Assembly: GCA_008729055.1 (NCBI GenBank)
Contig: SDUX01000003.1
Coordinates: forward strand, 1,488,001-1,552,000
DNA: 64,000 nt
Direction: 5' to 3'
Origin: Pyropia haitanensis
Lineage: Eukaryota > Rhodophyta > Bangiophyceae > Bangiales > Bangiaceae
Shown: piece by piece, positions 1-10,982 of the stretch
Layout of the letters: each line of letters opens with the position of its first letter
How positions within the stretch are numbered: the stretch's first letter is position 1
Made by a program: the position numbers and the translations under genes
Notes under the pieces: model-generated
Seen by the model: only the letters and a program-made list of their open reading frames with translations
Databases searched by the model: none
Told to the model about the DNA's origin: nothing

Positions 1-158
1 CCCCCCCCCCGCACCGGCGGCCGCCCCCGCCTCGGCCGACGACACCGCCGCGGCGGCGGCGCCAAACGCGGCGGCGAGCGCGCGGCCGCCGCGGCCGCCG
101 CGCGACGGGCTGCTGCTGCCGCGGCCGGGGCGGGAGGCGCTGCCGCTGCCGCCGACGC

Positions 159-1241
159 TCACGCCGCCGCCGCGGCTGCCGAGGCCGCGGCCGCTCGGCG
201 TCCGCAAGCGGCTGCTCGTGCCGCCGCCCGCGGCGGCCGCGTCCGTGACGCCCGCCGCGCCCGGGCTGCCGCCGCCGCCGGCGGCGGCCGTCCCGGCCGG
301 GCGCCCCCCCCCCCCCCCCCCCCCCTCTCCCCCCCCCCCGCGCCGCCTCCCGCGGCGGCCGTGGCGGCTGCCGCCGACGCGGCCGCCGCCGCATCGGCGG
401 CGGTCTGCAGGTCCAGCAGCCGCACATTCTCCGCCCGCGGCGCGCGGCGGAGCACCCCCGCCGCGGCGGACAGCGTCGCCCACAGAAAGGTCGCCCGGTC
501 CGCGGCGGACAGCGCTACCCACGTCCACGTGCGCGCGCCAAAGACGAGTGCAAACGCGGTGGCGGTCGCGGCGCCGCCGCCCAGGCCGTCGATGCGACGG
601 AGCTCAGACACGCACCAGGAGCGCTTGATGGCCACCCGGCCGCCGCCACCACTGCCGCCACCGCCGCCACCACCACCGCCGCCGCCGCCGCCACCACTAC
701 CATCACCGCCTCCAGCATCGACGGGCGCAGCCCCCCCCCCCCCCCCCGGCGGCCCGGCCCCGCCACTTTGAGCAGCCGCAGCCCCGGCGGCCGCGCCGTC
801 TGGCACAGCGCGAGCGTCCGCGGCTTCTCCGCCGCCGCCGCCGCGGCGGCAGCCGCGACGGCCACCCCCCCCACCGCCCCCCGCGGCAGCCGCACCGCCG
901 CGGAGCTCCCGTCCCGCCCGCCGCCGCCCGCCCACGCCCACCCCCGCGTCGCCGATGCGCGCGGCGGCGGCGGCGGCGCGGCGGCCGGCGCGGGCGTCGC
1001 GGCCGTGGCGGGGCCCCCCCCCCGGCCGCCTCCCGCCGCCGTCCCCCCGGCGGCGGCGGCGGCGGCAACGGCGGCGGAGACGAGGGAGCCGCCGCCCTCC
1101 ACCTGCACCGCCCGGATGACGCACACGCACACCTCGGACGGGCGCAGCAGCGGCGCGACGGCGGCGAGGAGGGCGGGGTGCCCGCGTGGCGCGGGCTGGG
1201 GGGAGGAGGGGGTGGCCCCGACGGGGGGTCGCACCCCCGCG

Positions 1242-1282
<41 letters not shown>

Positions 1283-1357
1283 CGCCGCCGCCGCTGCCGC
1301 CGTCGCTGCATCAGCCGATGCCGCCGCGAAACGGCGGCTGCGGCCGTGCAACAGCAT
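159..1357 (-). CDS. Exocyst subunit Sec3/EXOC1-like, N-terminal PH-like domain (partial)
   Basis: Sec3 (EXOC1) is the exocyst subunit that helps tether secretory vesicles; its N-terminal PH-like domain binds PI(4,5)P2 at the plasma membrane. On the minus strand, about 640-405 encodes KRSWCVSELRRIDG, then TWTWVALSAADRATFLW and LLDLQ. This matches the order in animal and fungal Sec3 N-termini (basic strand, 'ALRDL..VDG', 'YKWVASS..EK.AFI', 'L...F'). A plausible upstream strand (EVCVCVIRAVQ, about 1150-1110) lies in another frame; the switch falls near a 17-C run (731-747), so either a homopolymer error or an intron separates them. Ala/Gly/Pro-rich stretches surround the domain. The rest of the protein would lie left of the window. 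The start is not fixed. I am fairly sure of the PH-like domain, less so of the exact model. Confidence 0.55.
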
Positions 1358-2340
1358 CGCGCGCGCGCGCCGCCCACGCGGAGGACCGGGGGAGGGGGGG
1401 GGGGGGTGGGAAAGTGAAAGGCGGGAAAATACCAGACGGAGACCAGGAGCCCAGCAAAATCAAAACGGGGCGCGTGGGGGGGGGGGGGGGTGGGGGAGGA
1501 GAGGAGAGGAGAAGCAGAGGGGGGAAGGAGCCGGCGCCGCCGCGCCGCCGCGGCGGCCGGTGGGTCCCGCCGCGGCAGGCACAGCGTGCCTGGCAGCGGG
1601 GGCGAGCCGCGCGGCGACATCGGTGCTTCCCCCCCGCCGTGGTTGGCATCCTCGTGCCCCGACTCAACGGCGCCAGCGGGCCACCCCCGACCAGGCGGTA
1701 TGCCGCGTGGGCCGCCGCCACGGCGGTGTCGGGTGGCCGGCCTCTCAGCCAACCAGGTCGTCGCAAGGCCGCACAGTCGCAAGGCCACTCGCAAGGCCAC
1801 GCTCGCCGTCGTTTTCTCTCCGTCGATGAAACGGCTGAGCGGCAGACTGTAAAGGGTGGTGGTGTACCCCTCGCTTGATCCCGAGGCGACTACAATGGGA
1901 AACAACGCAGTGAAGTCCACCGATTAATTCGACTCACCAAAGCATGCAAGTGGGTGGAAGCGTGTCCGTGCGCTGTGATTTCAAACTGTCAAACTCAGTG
2001 GATCATCCAGCCAGGCCCTCCACGTGCCTGGTGGCGCAGCCGCTGTCGGGCCCCCCGCCTCTCCCTCGGGGAGCTGCCACCGTCTGGGGCAGCCGACCTC
2101 GCGGCTGCTCGGCCGGGCTCCGCCGGTCCACCGCGCGTGTTCAACTTGGTCGCCCCGCTGCTGCTGGCCTCGCGAGCGGCTGGACGTTGTCCTTGCCTTC
2201 CCTGTGCTCCCCTCTTCTCGCCGCGTCGACCGCGGCCGGGCACACTGCTTGACTCTCCTTCCCCCGCCGCACCCCCCCCCATCCCTCTTACCGCCTTTTC
2301 CTTCCCCACTTCCCCCCGTTGTCGCCCCCACCCTGGTCTG

Positions 2341-3918
2341 TATGGCCTGCCGCGTCGCGTTTGTCGGTGCGGGCCCGGCGGCGGCCGCCGTATCGGCAGC
2401 CGCGTCGACGGCCGCGTCGCCTGGTCGCCGGCTGGCGTGCCCCGCGGTCCGCCGCGGCCGCCAGCGCACCGGCGGCGCCGCGCCGGCGCCGGCGCTGGCG
2501 CCGCCGCCGCGACGGGGGATGCGGGTGGTGGCGCAGGTCGCCCCGCGTGGTGGCCGCGGCGGCGGCGGCGGCGGTAACGGCGGTGGGGGCGGTGACGAAC
2601 GCGACGACGTTGTGGAGTAGGTTTTGTTCTCGGAGGGGGGCGGCGTGGGGTGGGTGAGGCGGGGTTGGGGCCCGGGCGAATGCTCGTGGGTTGGGGTGGC
2701 GGGCGGGGGGAGGAGGGGAGGTGCGCGCATGGCCACGACGGCTTGGTGACCATGGCAGCGTGGCGGCCGGCGGTGGGTGCTGCCGAGCGGGGTGGTTGTA
2801 CTGACTCGTCTCCTTGAGATGCCGGCGCCCGCGCGTGCCGCATGGCCCTGTCTGGGTGGCTCCTCGTGTTGCCTTTCCCCTTCCCCCCCCTCCGCCGCCG
2901 CCCACCTCTTTCCTCAGCCGGGTTCGCGCGGCGGCGTCCCGCGTGGCCTCCCCGGACACGGTCGACGCGGTGGCGTCGGCGGTGGAAGGGGCGGCGTCCA
3001 AAGTCCCCCCCTCCGTCTCTGGGTGGGTGTCGGCGGCGGCGGCCAAGGCGGCCGGCGCGGGCGGCGGCGTGTACGTGGCGGCGCAGTTTGCGCTCGTCGC
3101 GGCCATTGTGTTCAAGTTCCCGGGGGGGGGGTCATTGACGGCGCGCTGTGGCTGGCGGTCGGGCCCGCCGCGCTGCTGGCGGGCCTGGCGCTCATTGCCA
3201 AGTGTACGTAGCGGTTGTGGGTTTGGTTGTTTTCTTTTTTGGGGGGGGGGCGGGGGGGGACTGTGGACGAGGGGAGGGGGTGAGTGAGGAGCCTCCTTGG
3301 GGGGGGGGGCAGGGACACTGGGGTGTTGGGGGAATGGCTCGGCGACTCCGCCACCTGGGGCGGTCCGGGCGTGGGAGTGTGTCCGTCGGCGGCTGCCACC
3401 GTGGACGCTCCCGTCCCGCGGGCGGCGGCTCGCCGCGGCGGTCGTTGCCGCGGCCGGCAGCTGCGCACGAGCGGTGTCGCTCCCCGCAGTCTGCTGGAGC
3501 TGACGACTGACGGCCGCGCCCTCCCCCACTGTTTGTTTTTCCCACGTGGCCGTGCTCCCCCCCCACTGACGCGTTCGGCATGGCGTGGGCCCCCGCCTCT
3601 CTCTGCTCCTCCACAGCACTGGCGGACCTGACGATGGACAACTTGACACCCCTGGCGACGCCCGTCGACGGGGGCACCCTCATCTCGGACGGCGTCTACG
3701 CGTACGTGCGGCACCCAATGTACTCGGGGCTGCTGCTCGCGTGTGGGGGCCTCGCGGCGGGGTCGGGGAGCCTCGAGCGCCTCGCCCTCACCGCCCTCCT
3801 GGGGGTGGTGCTCGCCAAAAAGGTGACGCTCGAGGAGGTGGCGCTCGCGCGCACGTACAAGGGGTACGCCGCGTACTGCGAAAAGGTCAAGTACAAGCTC
3901 GTGCCGTTCCTCTACTAA
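2341..3918 (+). CDS. Isoprenylcysteine carboxyl methyltransferase/PEMT-family membrane methyltransferase, spliced
   Basis: The C-terminus has the family core: LTPLATPVDGGTLISDGVY, then YVRHPMYSGLL and a YCEKVKYKL tail. In ICMT/PEMT enzymes the RHP.Y region binds S-adenosylmethionine. The 3' intron is clear: donor GTACGT after 3203, acceptor ...CCACAG ending 3616, phase kept, giving ALIAK-S-LADL. The preceding exon starts after a TTTCCTCAG ending 2917 and encodes two hydrophobic helices (VAAQFALVAAIVFKF and ALWLAVGPAALLAGLALIA), separated by a frame change at a 10-G run (3122-3131). The proposed start at 2341 gives an Ala/Arg-rich leader that could be a plastid transit peptide, but I could not find a phase-matching donor for the first intron, so the 5' exon is uncertain. 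Substrate is unknown; small plant and algal plastid relatives exist. Stop TAA is at 3916-3918. Confidence 0.72.
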
Positions 3919-4372
3919 ATGGGAAGAGTGGGGGAGAGGGCGGCGGGGGGGGGGGGGGCGGGGGGAGGGCGGCGGGCGGCCGCGGCGCGTCGCGCGTGGG
4001 TGTGGGGCGCACCCCATCGGCGCGGACGACACCGCCTGCGGGGCTGTCGGGGTTTGGCTTGCGTTTTTTTTTTCCCCTTTTGCAGCCGCCGCCGCAGGGG
4101 TGCACCGGCCGCGCCGCCCCGGTCCACGCGGCGTTGCCGCGGCCAGCCTGTCTCCCGCGCCGCGCGCGGCGCGTGCGCGTCCCCATCCCCTCCCGTCTCC
4201 GCCCCTCCCTTTCCCGCCTCTCTGCGTTCATCCCGGCGGCGCTCCCCACCGTGCGGCACCGTCCACGGGCAGCGCGGCAGCCAGCGCGTCGCCCGTGGGG
4301 GCGCTCTGCTGGGCGTCCCCCGGCTGGGGCGGAACAACAAAAATAAACAACAAAAAACAACAAAAAACGGCT

Positions 4373-5062
4373 GCGCACCGCCGGCTAAACCGGCTCAAGC
4401 TCTCCTTGCGATTTTCGTTGTAAACAGAGCTCGCAAGGATTTGCGGGCCCTCTTTCTCGACTCCTGATGGAGCATTTTCTGCATTTTTCAGTTTATCTTT
4501 TGAAAGAAGGGCTTCTGGTCCTTCGCCCCCTCCTCGTCTCATACGTGCAGAAGCGTCACGAGCTGGGCCATCCAGCGACAACGACCCCGTGACGGGCGGT
4601 CAACCGAAATGCCTCTTCACAGCGCGCTATACAACATGGTGCTCGGCGACATCCCGACGATCGCAAGCCGAATGCGTGAACCGCAACGACGTTGTAAAAG
4701 ACGTGTTGTACACGTCGTGAGTCAAAAAATCTCCCGCTCGGTGTGTCGCCCGCTAGCAAGAAAAGTGACTGATATAGAGCGACCAAGGTCATTGCGTGGG
4801 CGCCCGCTCTCACTTCCGGGCCTCTCATTGGTTACAGTATAATGATGAATGTCAGGGAATGGCCGGGAGATATCCACAACAAGAACGCAAAAGCGGTGAG
4901 AGTGGGCGAGAATGTGGAAACAACACTCGTTTCGCAACGGGCTGCGATTTTCGCAATTCTTTGCGATGCCACGGCTTTGCGACACCCGGTTTCAGCAAGC
5001 GGACGGCGTTGCTGGCAGCCAAAAAGCAGCCGGATCTTGAGCCGGTTTAGCCGGCGGTGCGC
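4373..5062. mobile_element. Non-autonomous DNA transposon (MITE-like), 690 bp, 27-bp perfect TIRs
   Basis: Positions 4373-4399 and 5036-5062 are perfect inverted repeats of 27 bp, containing CCGCCGGCTAAACCGG. The interior is markedly AT-richer than the surroundings and codes for no convincing protein. An A-rich tract (4331-4367) abuts the left end. I see no target-site duplication. It sits between the 3' end of the methyltransferase gene and the start of the toroid gene. The superfamily cannot be told from this copy alone. Confidence 0.7.
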
Positions 5063-5345
5063 TGCGGCACGCCCGCCGCGCCCGCTGTGGCTTGACAGAC
5101 GCCGACGTGATCCGCGGCGGTCGGCAAGCGCCCCGCCCGTGCCCGTTCGCCAGAGGTCCACTCGACCGTGTTCATAGCAAGCCGCTGCCCCTCACACCGC
5201 TCCACTCCTTACCCCCCCCTCCCTCCCCCCACGCTCCCCTCCCCTTCTCCCAACACCGCTCTCTCCTCACCCCCCCCCCCCCCCGCATCGCTGCTCCCAT
5301 CCATTGGTGGTCCCCCCACACCGGCGGCCGCCCGGCCGCCCGGCC

Positions 5346-7034
5346 ATGCCGCCCCGCCGCCCCCCCCCCCGCCGCCCCCCGTCGTGGCGGCTGCCCCCCC
5401 CGCGCGGCGGGTGGTGGCCGCCGCCGCGGCAGCGGCCATTGTCCTCACTGTCGCCGCCGGTGGTGCCCTGTGGTGGCGCTCCCACCCCGCGGCCGCCACC
5501 ACCCGCCCGTACCGCGGCGGCGGCGGCGGCGGCGGCGGCGACGGCGGCGGCGGCAACGGCGTGGCCGGCGGCGGCGGCGGCAACGGCGTGGCCGGCGGCG
5601 GCGGCGGGCCCGACGCGGCCAACTGCCAGCGGCGGCTGTCGCGTGGCGCCCTGGGCGAGGCGGCCGCCCTCGCCATTGGCTACCTCCTCCGCGCCCGCAA
5701 GCCGGACGGCCTGTTTGTGTACGAGCTCGACTGGCACAACGGCGCCGCGTCGGCAGACGACAGCGCGGTGCGGCAGGCGGGCGCCGCGTGGGGGCTCGGC
5801 GTCGCCACCCACGCGCTCGCCTCCACCGCGGACGGCTCGCGGGGGCTGGCCGCCGCTGCCGCCGCGGGGCTTGCCGCCGCTGCCGCCGCCGCGGCGGCGG
5901 CGGGGGCGGAGGCGGGCGCCACGAGGGCGCTGCCGCCGGCGGCAACCGCCGCCGCGGCGACGCTGGCGGCGCTCGACTGGTGGGCGGCGCACTCGGCCAC
6001 GTCGGCGGACGGGTCCACCCGGTGGGTGGCCTTCCCCGGCGACGCGGACGCGCCGCTCGGGGCGGTCGCGCTCGTCGCGCTCGCGCACGTGGAGCTCCTC
6101 CGGTCGGGGGCGGTGGCGGAGCTGGCCACCGTCGGCCGCCTCCGCGCGGCGCTCGGGCAGTACCTGGCCTTTCTCCTCTCCGCACGGCGGCGCGACGGGC
6201 CGGGCTTCCACAGCTCCTACGCGCCAGACAGTGGGGTGCCGCGGGGGGACGCGTCGCCCTATTACGACGGCGAGGCGCTGCTGGCGCTGGTCAAGGCCGC
6301 AAAGTACCTGGGCGCCGCGCCGCCAGCCGCCGCGGGGGGGGTCCCCGCGCTCACCGCGGCGGCCGACGCGTGCCACGCGGCGCACGTCGTCGCGCCGGTC
6401 GCGGCGGCGGTGCGGGGTGACGCGGCGGAGACCAAGGGCTACTACCAGTGGGGCAGCATGGTCTACTTTGAGCTCGCCACATGGGGCGGCGGCGCGAGCG
6501 CGGCGGCGGCGGCGGTGGCGCCGCCGCCGCCGGGAGACCCCCCCGCTCCGCCTGCGGGGGGCGCGCCCACGGCGGGCCTGCCGCCCGGCCTCCCCCCCGC
6601 CGCGCGCGCCGTCTATGGGCGGTGGCTCGTCGACCTCGCCGCGTGGGTGGTGGACGTCCACCACGTCCCCCGCCGGCGGCGCAACACCGCCTACGCCGCC
6701 GAGGGCCTCGTCCACGCCTACGCCTACGCGGCGAGCGCCGACGGCGCGGCGGCGGGCGCCGCGCCGCGGGCGCGGCGGCTCGGGTGCGCGGTCGACGCGG
6801 TGCTCGGCAAGCTCACCACCTGGCAGGTGGGCCACAGCGCGGCCAACGCGGCGATTGTGGCGGGGGGGGGGGGGTCCGCCCGCCCGGGGGGGGGGGGGGC
6901 GCCGCCCGCCGGGCGCGCTCGCGGGCTGGGGGGGGATCCAAAACCACCCGACCGAGAGCGGGCTGCGGGTGGACACGACGCAGCACCAGCTGCACGCGGT
7001 GCTGCTGGCGCTCCGCTACTGGGCGCGGGATTGA
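5346..7034 (+). CDS. Single-pass membrane protein with alpha/alpha-toroid (six-hairpin glycosidase-like) domain
   Basis: After a short proline-rich head there is one transmembrane helix (AIVLTVAAGGALWW), then Gly-rich linkers with a repeated NGVAGGGGG, then an alpha-helical domain. Motifs such as LLRARKPDGLFVYELDW and DDSAVRQAGAAWGL recur in bacterial and eukaryotic alpha/alpha-toroid proteins (six-hairpin glycosidases, epimerases, terpenoid-cyclase-like folds). Later segments YYDGEALLALVKAAKYL and the C-terminal NHPTESGLRVDTTQHQLHA fit the same fold. Topology suggests a type II, lumen-facing protein. The main frame has no ATG upstream of the helix; the ATG at 5346 joins it only by a one-base slip in an 11-C run (5360-5370). 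The C-terminus from about 6900 also needs a shift within the G runs at 6862-6935. A carbohydrate-active role is a guess. I cannot name the enzyme. Confidence 0.6.
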   Translation: MPPRRPPPRRPPSWRLPPPRGGWWPPPRQRPLSSLSPPVVPCGGAPTPRPPPPARTAAAAAAAAATAAAATAWPAAAAATAWPAAAAGPTRPTASGGCRVAPWARRPPSPLATSSAPASRTACLCTSSTGTTAPRRQTTARCGRRAPRGGSASPPTRSPPPRTARGGWPPLPPRGLPPLPPPRRRRGRRRAPRGRCRRRQPPPRRRWRRSTGGRRTRPRRRTGPPGGWPSPATRTRRSGRSRSSRSRTWSSSGRGRWRSWPPSAASARRSGSTWPFSSPHGGATGRASTAPTRQTVGCRGGTRRPITTARRCWRWSRPQSTWAPRRQPPRGGSPRSPRRPTRATRRTSSRRSRRRCGVTRRRPRATTSGAAWSTLSSPHGAAARARRRRRWRRRRRETPPLRLRGARPRRACRPASPPPRAPSMGGGSSTSPRGWWTSTTSPAGGATPPTPPRASSTPTPTRRAPTARRRAPRRGRGGSGARSTRCSASSPPGRWATARPTRRLWRGGGGPPARGGGGRRPPGALAGWGGIQNHPTESGLRVDTTQHQLHAVLLALRYWARD

Positions 7035-7797
7035 ACGGAGCGCGAGGGGGGGGGCGGAAGGCGGGGGGGGGGGCACCGCTGCAGAAGGGGGGGGGGGACT
7101 GGGAGAGCTGCGCCGGTGGGGATGGGCGCGAGCGATGCTCGCGGCGGCACAGGCCGTCCAGCGGGGTTGAAAACACTTGCTTGGTCTCTATACACAGCCA
7201 CACACACGGCGGGGGAGCACCCCCCAAGACGCGCTCCGCCGATACCGCCTGCACAGCCAGTGCCGCTCTGCCCCTGCTAGACGCCGCGCCCACAGCTGCC
7301 GCCGCCGACACTCGCGGCCGGCGCCACCTTGCCAGCTGCCAGCCTCACGCGCCGCCGCCGCTGCAAGACCCAGAACGCCGCGGCCGCCGGAACGCGCGGC
7401 CGCCGTCACACGCGGCACCCCCCACGCCACGTGCCGCCGCCACAGCCGCCGCCACGCCACCGACCAGTCGCTGCGGGCTCCCGCCGGCGCGCCCCCGCCG
7501 CTGCTGCTGCCGCCGCCGCCACCGTCACGCCCGCCGCGCGGTTGCCGTCGCAGCGGGCGGGCGGGCGGGCGACTGGCAGCACGAGGCCGCCGCCGCCGCG
7601 GCCGCGCACCCAGCCAGACGACGCTCCCATGGCCAGGCGCGCGCCACGGCAGGCGACGCCGCCCTCCCTCGGCCGAGACGCCCCAGCCGCTGCCGGCATC
7701 GTCACGACGCTGCGGGGCGCCGCGGCAGTCGCTCGCGCTGTCGCTCCCGTGCGACGCCTTTGCCATGGGGACCACGCCCCCCCCCCCCCTCCACCCC

Positions 7798-8785
7798 CTT
7801 CTCAGGGCATGGTGCCACACCCCTCGGACGCAGAGTCCGAGGTGGGGAGCCCCCACCCCGCGTCTACGGCGCCCCCCTTCAGCGCCGCCTCCCCACCGGC
7901 AACCTCCCCGGTCGCGGCCGCCGCAGCGGTGACGGCCCCTGGCGACGCGGCGCCCGCGCCGCCCGCGCCGCCGCCGTCCCCCCCTCGCGTGTCAGTCGGC
8001 CACAGCCCCGCCCGCCGCAGGTCGTCGACGTGGTCGTCCAGGAGCGCCGCCACCACCTCCCCCGCCACCTTGCCGCCGCCGCCATCGTCGCCACCCGCGT
8101 AGCGCCGCGCAATTACGTGCCGGCCGGGGCGGGTGTAGACGACGCCGACCAGCCGGCGGGGGAGGCGGTACAGCTCTGGCGGGGAGGGCGCACGCGGGGA
8201 GGCCGATGACGGTGGTGGCGACGTGGGGGACGAGGACGCGCCGACGCCACCCGCCACCGCCACCGCCGCCCCGACGGCGTCGGCATCCGGCACCCCCCCT
8301 CCCCCTCCTCCCACCGGTGCGAGCGCGTATAGGCCTGCGCCGGGGGCGGCCACCACCACCATGATGGCTTCCCCGGGGCCGGGACGCGGCGACGCTGCCA
8401 GCGCCGCCGCACGGGCACGGCGGGCCACAGGGCCACGGACGACGCGGCCCATGGCGGGAGCCGTGGGGGCGCAGGCCAGGGGGCAGGTGGCGGCAGCGGA
8501 GGAAGGGCGGGTGAACGAAGACCAAAGACGATGACTCGAGTCGACAAGGCGCACCACGTCGAGACGGCAGGCGGTGGCGGGACTGCGCAGGACAGGCGAG
8601 AGCGGGTGGAGGTTGCGGTGCCGGAACAGGGATAGTGGCGAGGGCAAGACAGTCGGCGGCACACACCAATACCACAGCAGAAAGGGCCGGAAAGGAGCAG
8701 CTCCGCGCGAACAGGGACGAGATGTTGGTGAGGATGGGTCACCCCGACGCGGCGGAGCACACGAGCGGGAATGGGAGTGAGGGGG
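7798..8785 (-). repeat. Inverted segmental duplication, copy A
   Basis: This roughly 1-kb segment reappears in inverse orientation at 13108-14100. The central part (about 8010-8540) is nearly identical in translation in both copies, while both ends are clearly diverged. The two copies lie about 4.3 kb apart and bracket the dehydrogenase-like gene at 9693-11264. Confidence 0.85.
7802..8452 (-). CDS. Unknown duplicated protein, copy A (216 aa)
   Basis: I do not recognise this protein. It starts MGRVVRGPVARRARAA and contains GEAIMVVVAAPGAGLYALAP, a low-complexity middle, and a better ordered segment with ELYRLPRRLVGVVYTRPGRHV and GEVVAALLDDHVDDLRR. It ends GCGTMP. Copy B (13443-14093) has exactly the same length, and about the first 150 residues are identical; only the last third differs. 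Equal length with preserved frame supports a real gene. The chosen ATG is conserved in both copies, but the reading frame stays open upstream in each, so a longer N-terminus is possible. The opposite strand is also open across 8223-8534 in both copies, which is a weakness of the call in such GC-rich DNA. A CCAAT (8891) and a GTAC-rich cluster (8918-8938) lie about 450 bp upstream. Confidence 0.45.
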   Translation of the reverse strand: MGRVVRGPVARRARAAALAASPRPGPGEAIMVVVAAPGAGLYALAPVGGGGGGVPDADAVGAAVAVAGGVGASSSPTSPPPSSASPRAPSPPELYRLPRRLVGVVYTRPGRHVIARRYAGGDDGGGGKVAGEVVAALLDDHVDDLRRAGLWPTDTRGGDGGGAGGAGAASPGAVTAAAAATGEVAGGEAALKGGAVDAGWGLPTSDSASEGCGTMP

Positions 8786-9692
8786 ACGGGAGCAAAGGTC
8801 GAGGTTTGCAGGGACCACCACCAGCGTGCGAGGCCCCGCGACGCCGACGGTGACCTTGGACAGCGTGGATCAAAGTACCCTGCGAGGCAGCCAATTTTTA
8901 ATGTGCGGTGCGAACACGTACTGCGTACAGTCGGTACACCATGTTGTGGTCGACTTAGTCTTTGAACAAAATCCTGCACGGAGTCCCAGAACAAGTTCAT
9001 TACAGGTCAAAGCTCCACGTGGCAGAGAAGAAGCGCAGCGCCACGAAGGCGGACACGATGGTCACTGGAAAGAGAGGCTTGGCCTGCGTACGAGCTTGCG
9101 TGTTTGCCCATCAGGCAGTGCGGAAACCACCACGGTGCAGGCCGCCGCTTGTCCGCGGCGTAGGTGGGTCTGGCGGCGGTCGATGTAGCGCGGAGCCTAC
9201 GAGTGTAGGGTGGGGCGGGGCGTCGGCCGAAAGGGAGGGGCGGGAGGGCACGCGCGCCACATCTAGGGTGCCGTGCCTGTATGCGACCTCTACTGTGCGA
9301 GTAGTGCTTGCTTAAACGAGCTTACGCCTGCTGCGCCGTCAGTCGTACGGTCCGTACTGGATGGGGCCAGTGTTGACAGTGACAACCGTGTCGGGCAGCG
9401 GCCTCTGCTTGACATGAACAGCGCGAGAAGGGAGCGACTTCTCCTCGAAGAACACAGCAACGTTTGGGAGTGGTCCACAGCAGCCATCCCCAGCATCCGT
9501 CGACGAGGTCCGGCGCATCGTCTTTGTCCAATGAAAGAGCCACCCAGGCTATGGCTACCCCCCAGCGGCCACTCCTGTGCTGTCGCTCCCATCCTATTTA
9601 GACAGTTTGGTTTGGGGCTGGTGCCGGCTCCTGTCATCCCCCCACCCCCCGAAAGAAAAGGAGCCCTCCCCCCGCGCGCCCGCCCGCGCCCA

Positions 9693-10942
9693 TCATCCCG
9701 GTGATGGGTCCGTCCCCCCCCCCCCCGCCGCGCCCATGTGTGGCAGCCGCTTGCCCCGAAGGGCGGCCATCAGGTTGCCCGCCGCCATGGCCGCCATATC
9801 CTCCAGGCACCCCACCGTCTCGCCCGCCATGTCTGGCAGCACCGTCACGGCGGGCAGGCCCAGCAGCTTTTGCATCAGCACCTTTTGGCGCGCCGCCCCG
9901 CCCGGCACGGCGGCAACGACGCCGGCGACGCCGCCGCTGACGCCGCCCGTGTCCCACGCGTCGCGGCCGCTGCCCTCGGGCACGCAGATGCCCGCGCCCG
10001 CAATCTCCCCCGTCTTGACCGCGTAGTAGACGGCCTCCGCGTCCATGAGCGCCGCCGACGCGCAGTTGATGAGCACCGCGCTCTTCTTCATCCGCTCCAG
10101 CGCCTCCCAGTCCATCATGCCCCGCGTGTCGTCCGTCACCGGGCACAGCGGCAGCACAATGTCCGACACCGCGAGCAGGTGGTTGAGGCCGACGTAGCGG
10201 GCGCCCACGTCGGCGGCGGTGCCGCCCATCTTTTTTCGTGGCCCCGTGTACACAAACGAGACGTCAAAGCCAGACAGCCGGCGGGCAACGGCGGCACCGA
10301 CGGCGCCAAACCCCACAATCCCCACCGTCGCGCCGTGGATGTCCATCCCGACGCCGCCGCCGGGGAGGGAGCGGCGGGTGGTGCGGCCCGCGTCGGCCGC
10401 GGTGACGCCCTCCTTGAACCGCCGCGCCACGGCGATGACCAGGCCCACCACCAGGTCCGCTACCGTGTCGGTGAGGACGTCGGGGACGGACGCGACGACC
10501 ACCCCCGCCGCCGCCGCGGCGGCCGTGTCAATGTTGGCCGTGCTGACGCCCGTGGACGAGATGATCTTGAGCCGCCGGCCCCCCGCCCGCACCACGTCCG
10601 CGGTGACCGCGTCGCCCACCCCACACAGCAGCGCGTCGACGCCACCGCCCGCAGAGAGGCGGCCCACCAGCTCCGTAGCGGTCATGCCGCGCCCTCCGCC
10701 GACAAAGGTGCCCCCCACGCCGCCGCCGCCGGCCGCCCGCCCGGCGGTGACCACCTCCACACCGGGTACGCCACGGAGGCCCGCGAGCCCCCGCTCCGGC
10801 AGGTCCCCCGTCACCAGCACCCGCCAGCCGCCGCGCGGCCGGGCGGTCGCGTCAATGGGCGCGGCGGCGGGGGCGCTCCCGCCGCCGGGCAGGGGCAGCA
10901 CCTCGTCATCGTCCAAGCCACCGCCGCCGCCGCCAACGACGA

Positions 10943-10982
<40 letters not shown>

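Noticed and set aside
7035..8209. Extension of the toroid reading frame beyond 7034
   Set aside because: After the G runs near 6862-6935 the original frame loses all fold-like sequence, while another frame gives a convincing C-terminus and stop at 7034.
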